From contig CALYRP010000002.1 in NCBI GenBank assembly GCA_945483255.1, positions 1 to 21,339 on the forward strand: a DNA stretch of 21,339 nt, in the 5' to 3' direction. This document shows, piece by piece, positions 1 through 5,881 of the stretch. The notes under the pieces are model-generated. The model saw only the letters and a list, made by a program, of their open reading frames with translations. It did no database searches and had not been told where the DNA came from. The position numbers and the translations under genes were made by a program. The first letter of the stretch is position 1, and each line of letters starts with the position of its first letter. The stretch is from an uncultured Pseudomonadota bacterium. Lineage in GTDB: Bacteria; Pseudomonadota; Alphaproteobacteria; Rs-D84.

Positions 1-133
1 CCTAGTGTGCTTGATACTTCGGCATTCTTGTGTACGGGAAAAACTGCCGCGTTTGCGATTGTTTCAAAATTTATTTTATCTTTTTTCCAATTTTTATTTT
101 ATGTATTCACATAAACTTGCACAACCGTTTCCC
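1..133. other. unresolved left-edge sequence
   Basis: No complete gene is seen here. Bases 1-60 are about 48% G+C by my count, richer than the very AT-rich bases 61-133, so the edge may be the end of a gene or RNA that lies mostly outside the window. The minus strand has an open frame running out of the window, but no ATG, GTG or TTG begins it. The plus strand is open from base 1 to a TAA at 112-114. Neither translation is recognisable. A weak AT-only hairpin (arms 98-104 and 109-115) lies between this stretch and the next gene; it has no T-run and I do not call it a terminator. Confidence 0.3.
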
Positions 134-1972
134 CTATGCTGTATAATCATTATCTGGTAAAACAAAGTAAGTATTACCAGATTGATTTTGTTTTTCGTGT
201 ATTTTTAAAACCCCATCATTAAAAGCTGTTGCTTTTGATTTTTGTTTTTGAATATTTTTTCTGACACGTTTTATTGCTTCACGTGCTGCATCATTACCAT
301 TAGACAATGCCAGCTTATAATTTTGTAATGCTTTTTGCAGATCACCCAATTGTTCATAAGCATAACCGGCATTATATTGCGCAGCACCATATTGCGATTT
401 ATCGCCAATCTGACGAACAATAAATTGTGCGTGTTTTATCGCTTCTTGATATTGTCCCGTCTTATTATACATCAAAGCCAAATCATTATGCAATAATGCA
501 TTGTTTGGATTTGTTTCGCTTAGATTTTCTAAAATCTGAATAGCGGCATTATAATTTTTTTGTTTATAATTATAAATTGCAGTATTATAAGCATCTTCAT
601 AACCAATGGTATATGTTTTCTTTTCTATTTGATCGGCGCGTTCTCTTTTTTTCTGAACAACACCTATTTCACATCTTCCTTCTATACATTCTTGTAAAAT
701 ATCTGCAGGTAAAAAATCTTTAACTTTTTGACGGGTAACCGTTGGATTTGCTAACCATTGCTTGAATGCTTGATATGTCGATTTTTTAGGTTGCCATAAA
801 GATCCATTTTTTTCCCACAAAGATTCTTTTTTACCGCCCATATATAAATAAAAATCGTACATGCCTTTAATTGGGCACTCTAATAAATCTTTTGGATTCA
901 CATCGCCAGTAACAAGACCCGCTTCCAACCATCTGCGCCAATGCATTCCACGACCATCTAGCATATATAGCCCTATCGCTTTTGCCATATCTTCTGAATC
1001 ATGAGAATCCATCCAGGCTTTACCAAGACTTTCCTTTTTTCGTATTGGATATTTCTTGAACAATTCAAGTACTATTGAATCTGGTAACGCATTACCATAA
1101 TTCATATATTCTTTTCTTAATTCCGCAAAACGCTCTTTATGGTTTCTATCGTTTTTATCTTCTATAAACTTTGTTCCTGAATTATACATTACAGAAGCCA
1201 AACCAAATGCTTCACCTGTATTTCTTACGGTTAAACTTGGATCAGCAACACTGTAACAATATAAGTAAAAAAATGTTTCAAGTTCTTCCAAATGCCAACG
1301 GGCTAATTCATATGCTTCTTCCGTTGTTATGGGCTTTGTTGTTGCCGTAACACTACTTCCGTCTTTAAGCTTTGTATTGCCAAACCCAATAGTCCAAATA
1401 TTATTACTATCCAGATATGGTGTATGTAAACCTTGTGCATTCATATGTACACCTTCTGCAGCAATAAGTTGTGCAATTAACCACGGTGTTATCGGTTCCA
1501 AAATATTTTTATATGCACCAAAATTTTTTTCACGTTCCGTTTCATTGAATTTCATACTCCATTCTTTTGCGAATTCTTTTATTTTATCACTGTTGTCATA
1601 GGTTATTTTACCGGCACCAACCAATGACAATAACATCATATAATACGCAATAAACGCAGATGCATTTGGGCTTTTCTTTTTTTGTTTTATTATCGCATTT
1701 ATTGCACGTTTAAAAAAGTTACCTGAATCATTATTGACTTTCTTTTTCTCGTTATTATCTGTCATCTTTTCAATAATCGGATTTTCCAAGCCAATCTTTG
1801 TAAACAACCATAATGCCAAATACAAATTAAATGCAATCGTCGCACCAGGCACACGGATTAATTGTTTCCAATTATTATCAGGTTTCCAATTTTTTATTGA
1901 TTTAAAACCATCGCCCATAAATTCTTGTGGGACATTAATAACTTTTTTATATTTTTTGTATATATCGGTCAT
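134..1972 (-). CDS. membrane-anchored lysozyme-fold (GH24-like) protein with C-terminal TPR repeats
   Basis: Predicted 612-aa envelope protein. Two hydrophobic stretches are seen near the N-terminus (about residues 43-61 and 105-122), with no cleavable signal peptide. Residues about 160-350 resemble phage-type lysozymes: an AEG motif with Glu173, then PYLD with Asp188, then WTIGFGNT with Thr194. This matches the Glu...Asp-x5-Thr triad of the T4-lysozyme family, except that the Glu-Asp spacing is 14 residues rather than the usual 8. Residues about 455-575 are Ala/Tyr-rich helical repeats typical of about three TPR units, followed by a Lys/Arg-rich tail. Likely role (inference): peptidoglycan binding or cleavage coupled to a protein-interaction module. 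The ATG at 1972 lies 12 bp after the mucR stop, with a weak AGG upstream, so the two genes are probably co-transcribed. Which side of the membrane the lysozyme domain faces is unclear, because both the N-terminus and the loop between the helices are Lys-rich. It is not recognisably a prophage gene: no other phage genes are near. Confidence 0.75.
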   Translation of the reverse strand: MTDIYKKYKKVINVPQEFMGDGFKSIKNWKPDNNWKQLIRVPGATIAFNLYLALWLFTKIGLENPIIEKMTDNNEKKKVNNDSGNFFKRAINAIIKQKKKSPNASAFIAYYMMLLSLVGAGKITYDNSDKIKEFAKEWSMKFNETEREKNFGAYKNILEPITPWLIAQLIAAEGVHMNAQGLHTPYLDSNNIWTIGFGNTKLKDGSSVTATTKPITTEEAYELARWHLEELETFFYLYCYSVADPSLTVRNTGEAFGLASVMYNSGTKFIEDKNDRNHKERFAELRKEYMNYGNALPDSIVLELFKKYPIRKKESLGKAWMDSHDSEDMAKAIGLYMLDGRGMHWRRWLEAGLVTGDVNPKDLLECPIKGMYDFYLYMGGKKESLWEKNGSLWQPKKSTYQAFKQWLANPTVTRQKVKDFLPADILQECIEGRCEIGVVQKKRERADQIEKKTYTIGYEDAYNTAIYNYKQKNYNAAIQILENLSETNPNNALLHNDLALMYNKTGQYQEAIKHAQFIVRQIGDKSQYGAAQYNAGYAYEQLGDLQKALQNYKLALSNGNDAAREAIKRVRKNIQKQKSKATAFNDGVLKIHEKQNQSGNTYFVLPDNDYTA

Positions 1973-1984
1973 TATGTTACCTGA

Positions 1985-2341
1985 TTATTTTTTGCCAAAT
2001 CCGTTTTTCTTGGCAATTTTTGAACGTTTGATTGCATAATTTTTAACAACAAAAGGATAATCCATCGGCAGCCCCCATTTTTCGCGATATTGTTTTGGGG
2101 TCATATTAAATTTGCGTTTGATATACCGTTTTAATAAAACATGCCATGTGCCATCTTCCAGGCATTGTATGGCATCCGGGGTTATACTGTCCCTGATTTG
2201 TTCTGGGGTCACAGATGCGCCTTTTAAATATTCTGTCGCCTGCCTAACTGCATCCGCCATAGACAATTTTGGATCAGATTTCATTGCCGCCGATGCCAAA
2301 TTAGATATAGCCAACGCATATTCAGAATTTTTATTAACCAA
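1985..2341 (-). CDS. mucR: MucR/Ros-family transcriptional regulator lacking the zinc-binding histidines
   Basis: 118-aa DNA-binding protein of the MucR/Ros family, which in alphaproteobacteria are global, H-NS-like regulators that bind AT-rich DNA and often repress their own gene. The diagnostic C-terminal half is clear: ITPDAIQCLEDG at 53-64, then MTPKQYREKWGLPMDYP at 80-96 and a basic tail. Cys60 and Asp63 of the usual metal site are present, but the two His expected 13 and 17 residues after the Cys are Tyr73 and Lys77. The fold would therefore have to be stable without zinc, as reported for some Mesorhizobium family members. The start is a TTG at 2341, supported by AAGGA at 2350-2354 with an 8-base spacer; no ATG is suitably placed. 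An extended -10 box lies upstream. The gene diverges from rarA and precedes the lysozyme-like gene by 12 bp. Family assignment is firm; target genes are unknown. Confidence 0.88.
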   Translation of the reverse strand: MVNKNSEYALAISNLASAAMKSDPKLSMADAVRQATEYLKGASVTPEQIRDSITPDAIQCLEDGTWHVLLKRYIKRKFNMTPKQYREKWGLPMDYPFVVKNYAIKRSKIAKKNGFGKK

Positions 2342-2373
2342 CTTGATAATCCTTTATTTATTTACTAAGATAT

Positions 2374-2382
2374 ATTATATCA
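2374..2382 (-). promoter_or_regulatory. extended -10 promoter element for mucR
   Basis: The minus strand reads TGATATAAT, a TGn extended -10 with a perfect TATAAT. It would start transcription near 2367, giving a short leader of about 26 bases that contains the AAGGA site used by the TTG start. The -35 is weak (TTTTGT or TTGTTT, depending on spacing). The same ten bases, ATGATATAAT, occur in front of the beta-barrel gene at 5811. The whole divergent mucR-rarA gap is only 44 bp and very AT-rich, the type of DNA MucR proteins favour, so autoregulation is possible (inference). Confidence 0.6.
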
Positions 2383-2385
2383 TAA

Positions 2386-3672
2386 ATGACGGTTAAACAA
2401 AACAAAATAAGCATGACAAGGCCTTTGGCAGATTTAATGAGACCACAAAAAATTGACGACATTGTCGGTCAATCTGACTTGCTGGGCGAAAACGGTATTA
2501 TCCACCAAATGGTCGAAAGCGGTAATTTATCAAATCTAATTTTATGGGGACCGCCAGGATGCGGCAAAACAACAATTGCGCGTGCATTGGCTAATTCTGT
2601 GGACATGGATTTTGTTCCGCTTTCCGCGGTATTTTCGGGAACAGCCGACATAAAAAAAGTTATGGATGCCGCACATCAAAACCATAACATCGGGCGTAAC
2701 ACATTATTGTTTATCGATGAAATTCATCGTTTTAATAAAACACAACAAGATACATTGTTGCCATATCTTGAAGATGGTACCGTAACATTCATTGGCGCAA
2801 CAACCGAAAACCCAAGTTTTAATTTGAATAATGCGTTGCTTTCAAGGTGCATTATTGGGGTATTAAAACCGCTGTCAACGGCAGATTTATTGGTTTTAAT
2901 TGAACGCGCTGAAAAATTTTTGAATAAAAAATTACCTTTGACAGATGATGCAAAAAAACATCTTGTTCAAATGGCAGATGGTGATGCAAGATTTTTATTA
3001 AACAGCATTGAATATTTATCAAATGCAAAATTCAAGAAAGAAATAGACGAAAACAAACTGGACGATGTAATTCAAAAACGCGCCCCATTATCTGATAAAA
3101 GCGGTGACGAACATTATAATTTGATTTCTGCGGTTCATAAATCATTACGCGCATCAGACACAGATGCGGCACTTTATTGGGTTGCCCGTATGATGATTTC
3201 TGGGCAAGATCCGCGATATATTTTGCGTCGCTTGACCAGATTTGCAATGGAAGATGTTGGGTTGGCTGATCCGAATGCAATGCAAATTGCACTAAGCGCC
3301 TGGCAAATTTATGAACGCATGGGTTCCCCCGAAGGCGATATTGCATTAACAGAATTGGTGATATATTTGGCAACCGCACCGAAAAGCATTTCTGCGTACA
3401 AGGCACAATCTGCGTCGTACAGCGCAGCACGCGATACCGGTTCATTAATGCCACCAAAAAATATTTTAAACGCGCCAACAAAAATGATGAAAAACCTTGG
3501 TTATGGTGATGGATATATTTACGATCCAGAAACCGAAAGCGGATGCAGTGGCCAAAATTGTTTCCCAGACGGAATGAAACGTATCGGTTTATACAAACCG
3601 GTCGAACGTGGTTTTGAACGCGAAATCAAAAAACGTTTTGATTATTGGAATTCTTTGCGCAAGAAAAATTAA
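2386..3672 (+). CDS. rarA: replication-associated recombination protein A (AAA+ ATPase, MgsA/WRNIP1 family)
   Basis: 428-aa AAA+ ATPase that acts at stalled replication forks and interacts with single-strand-binding protein in studied bacteria. Seen in order: Walker A GPPGCGKT at 55-62, Walker B LLFIDEIH at 107-114, sensor 1 GATTEN at 137-142, an LLSR arginine-finger region at 151-154, then the helical C-terminal half with the family's tetramerisation region, including the conserved QSASYSAARD stretch near residue 345. Length is normal for the family. No Shine-Dalgarno sequence precedes the ATG at 2386, and none precedes the alternative Met10 at 2413. A TATATT box at 2371-2376 sits 9 bases before the ATG, so the message may be leaderless. 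Its stop overlaps that of the convergent barrel gene by 4 bp. Function is confident; the exact start is slightly uncertain. Confidence 0.95.
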   Translation: MTVKQNKISMTRPLADLMRPQKIDDIVGQSDLLGENGIIHQMVESGNLSNLILWGPPGCGKTTIARALANSVDMDFVPLSAVFSGTADIKKVMDAAHQNHNIGRNTLLFIDEIHRFNKTQQDTLLPYLEDGTVTFIGATTENPSFNLNNALLSRCIIGVLKPLSTADLLVLIERAEKFLNKKLPLTDDAKKHLVQMADGDARFLLNSIEYLSNAKFKKEIDENKLDDVIQKRAPLSDKSGDEHYNLISAVHKSLRASDTDAALYWVARMMISGQDPRYILRRLTRFAMEDVGLADPNAMQIALSAWQIYERMGSPEGDIALTELVIYLATAPKSISAYKAQSASYSAARDTGSLMPPKNILNAPTKMMKNLGYGDGYIYDPETESGCSGQNCFPDGMKRIGLYKPVERGFEREIKKRFDYWNSLRKKN

Positions 3673-4529
3673 AATAATATTTTTACGTTTGCGCCAATTT
3701 GGATTTCATTTGATTCAAATTCATAATCAAACCGCCCAACATATTGGGTGTTTCCGTATTGACGTAACAATTTTAAATTCAACCATTCTTGGTGGTCCAA
3801 TAAATGTGGATTTGTGGATCTGCGGATATCAAAACCAATTCCAGCGTGCCAATCATATTTGAAACGGAAATAAGCTTCTGGGATAAAATCGATATAAGAC
3901 AAACCACGCGCGTCATCAAACACCCATGTTGATTTCACAGTTCCAGATATCGTTAAACCAGTATATTGACGACCAATACGAAGTCCTGCATAATATGAAG
4001 AATCGGCATATTCGGGCGTTCTGACGTGTGATGAACCCCAAAGTTTCAAACCAAATAACGCATCAGATATAAGATGGTTTTTATTGAAACCATGACTCAT
4101 ACGATATGTTCCACCAAATTCAGTACTGGAAAAACCGTTTTGTTTATGTCCAGATAAATCTAATTGATAAAGCATATTTGCATGTAATACAAAATTATTA
4201 TTTATACCATATCCAATATATTGTCCGAAACGAATCTTTTCATCATATATTGAAATATAAGTATCAGATAAAAATTGGTTATCCCCCACCAAAAACAAAG
4301 GGTCCGAAGAATCATTTGATAAAGTATTTTTAAATGCAGGTCTTATTTGTTGACCGACATACGAATCCGATGCTGTTGATTGATAATTAGTTGTTGTTTG
4401 TGGCGCAACAAATGGTTCTTCGCTTACCACATTGTCATCGGACAAAGCAGTATCTGATAAAACAACACCTTCGCCGTATGCATTGTTCAGGCCGAACGCC
4501 ACCATCAACAAAAACAAATACTTTTTCAT
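3669..4529 (-). CDS. exported protein, probable outer-membrane beta-barrel
   Basis: 286-aa protein from the ATG at 4529. It begins with a clear signal peptide (MKKYLFLLMVAFG, likely cleaved after NNAYG), then a Ser/Asp/Thr-rich low-complexity stretch to about residue 60. The rest is rich in alternating aromatic and polar residues typical of beta-strands and ends in ILF, an aromatic C-terminus like that recognised by the BAM machinery. I do not recognise a named family. An in-frame TTG at 4541 would add four residues before the signal peptide and is less likely. A GGTG six bases before the ATG is a weak ribosome site. The gene follows the larger barrel gene by 28 bp, probably in one transcript, and its TAA overlaps the rarA TAA head-on. 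Role as structural protein or porin cannot be decided from sequence. Confidence 0.7.
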   Translation of the reverse strand: MKKYLFLLMVAFGLNNAYGEGVVLSDTALSDDNVVSEEPFVAPQTTTNYQSTASDSYVGQQIRPAFKNTLSNDSSDPLFLVGDNQFLSDTYISIYDEKIRFGQYIGYGINNNFVLHANMLYQLDLSGHKQNGFSSTEFGGTYRMSHGFNKNHLISDALFGLKLWGSSHVRTPEYADSSYYAGLRIGRQYTGLTISGTVKSTWVFDDARGLSYIDFIPEAYFRFKYDWHAGIGFDIRRSTNPHLLDHQEWLNLKLLRQYGNTQYVGRFDYEFESNEIQIGANVKILF

Positions 4530-4557
4530 AATCAACACCAAAATCTATATCATAACC

Positions 4558-5811
4558 CTAGAAATACAAGATTCCTTGGATACCGATTTTCCATTCATTG
4601 TAATCTTTGATTTTATAATCACCGGTTGTATAAACAACAGAAGAACTGTATCCGTATGATGAAATATCAGGGTTAACATCATAATTCATAAATTCTCTTG
4701 TTTTTCCCTTGGCAGAATCATAAAGCGCGGCAGATGCATACAAATTCAAAGCGAACATATCGCCCGGTTGCCATCCAATTGCACCTTTAATATTTAATTG
4801 ATTGTGCCAATCATAATGTCCATAAATCATTTCACCGTTTAATGTGAAATATTTATTCAATACCATAAATGCACCAAGACCGCCTTCGATTTGGAATAAA
4901 TCTTTGACATCTGTTTTGTATGACAACATTAACCAATCGCCAGTTGAATCATCAACATATGCACCGTATATATCGCCATCTGTTAAATTAGTATATGCGA
5001 TACGTGCCAATCCATACACTGTTGTTCTGTTGATTTTATAACCGGCCTTTACACCACCCATTAATGTATTTGCGACATCTTTTTGATGTTGGAAATAGGC
5101 TTCGCCCATAACAATCCATTCGTCATTATCAACAAAACGATTTTGCAAACCAATACCAAACAAATTAAACCCAGAATCAGATTTGCTGTCACCTGGTTCA
5201 CCACCAGACCAATCTTTGAATTTTGTTTTTGTTTTATCGTATTGGACCATACCTATTAATGCCAATGTATCGGTTAAACCAAAACTGATATCTTCTTTGA
5301 CAGCAAATTGTGATGTTTCAGCTTTACCACTGATTGCTGCAACACCAATATCTAAAATCTTGTTATATTCTGCAGGAACATTTTTATCTATGCCCAAAAC
5401 ACTGCCGCCTAAGATATCGAATTTAAAACTGTTACGTGCATATGACAAATCTGTAACAGAACCAAAATGTCCTTGTAATGGTTGAAAGAAAGGATGTGCC
5501 AAGAAATACTTACGCGTTTGTGAAGTATAAGATTTTTGAACAGTCTTTGTTTGTTTCTTGGATGCGTTGTAATAATTTCCGCTTGCCATTGGCGCATCAG
5601 CATATGCTTGTGGTTGACCATAATAGAAATTATTAGTTATAACATTATTATAACCACCTGTTCTGCGACTTGTGCTTGCTTTTTTATAAGTATTTGTCCG
5701 CACAATTGGTGCCGAAGAATACCCACTTTGAGATTGATGATATTCATATGCATTGGCAGATGCAAAAGGCATCAATGCAACAAAAGCCAAAGCAAGTGTA
5801 GATTTTTTCAT
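4558..5811 (-). CDS. exported protein, probable outer-membrane beta-barrel with Tyr/Ser/Asn-rich N-terminal region
   Basis: 417-aa protein with a clear Sec signal peptide (MKKSTLALAFVALMPFASANA). Residues about 22-110 are low-complexity, rich in Tyr, Ser, Asn, Gln and Thr. From about 110 the sequence shows amphipathic strand-like segments with many aromatic residues and glycines, ending GILYF, a typical terminal-Phe barrel signature. No specific family is recognised. A strong AAGGA at 5819-5823 lies 7 bases before the ATG, and an extended -10 promoter sits at 5838-5846. It is followed by a second barrel-like gene after a short gap, so the pair likely forms one envelope operon. Outer-membrane location is inferred from the signal peptide and terminal residues; a soluble periplasmic protein is less likely. 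Confidence 0.72.
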   Translation of the reverse strand: MKKSTLALAFVALMPFASANAYEYHQSQSGYSSAPIVRTNTYKKASTSRRTGGYNNVITNNFYYGQPQAYADAPMASGNYYNASKKQTKTVQKSYTSQTRKYFLAHPFFQPLQGHFGSVTDLSYARNSFKFDILGGSVLGIDKNVPAEYNKILDIGVAAISGKAETSQFAVKEDISFGLTDTLALIGMVQYDKTKTKFKDWSGGEPGDSKSDSGFNLFGIGLQNRFVDNDEWIVMGEAYFQHQKDVANTLMGGVKAGYKINRTTVYGLARIAYTNLTDGDIYGAYVDDSTGDWLMLSYKTDVKDLFQIEGGLGAFMVLNKYFTLNGEMIYGHYDWHNQLNIKGAIGWQPGDMFALNLYASAALYDSAKGKTREFMNYDVNPDISSYGYSSSVVYTTGDYKIKDYNEWKIGIQGILYF

Positions 5812-5837
5812 AAAAAACTCCTTTCCATTTTTATTAG

Positions 5838-5846
5838 ATTATATCA
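5838..5846 (-). promoter_or_regulatory. extended -10 promoter element for the beta-barrel gene pair
   Basis: The minus strand reads TGATATAAT, identical to the element in front of mucR. Transcription would begin near 5831, leaving a short leader with an AAGGA site. Upstream there are only T-runs, no good -35, which fits an extended -10 promoter. It separates the barrel operon from ftsK, whose stop is only about 40 bp further upstream. Confidence 0.6.
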
Positions 5847-5881
5847 TAAAAAAGGGCTATAAAAAAGTAAAAATATGCAAA

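Noticed and set aside
98..115. hairpin TTTATGT/ACATAAA near the left edge as a terminator
   Set aside because: Stem is nearly all A:T and no T-run follows on either strand.
134..1972. prophage remnant because of the lysozyme domain
   Set aside because: No integrase, holin, capsid or tail genes are nearby; the protein has membrane helices and TPRs unlike phage endolysins, and it sits with mucR among core genes.
3032..3481. 149-codon frame antisense to rarA
   Set aside because: Shadow of a strongly conserved AAA+ gene; composition is not protein-like.
5848..5881. terminator after ftsK
   Set aside because: The AT-rich gap has A- and T-runs but no stable hairpin.
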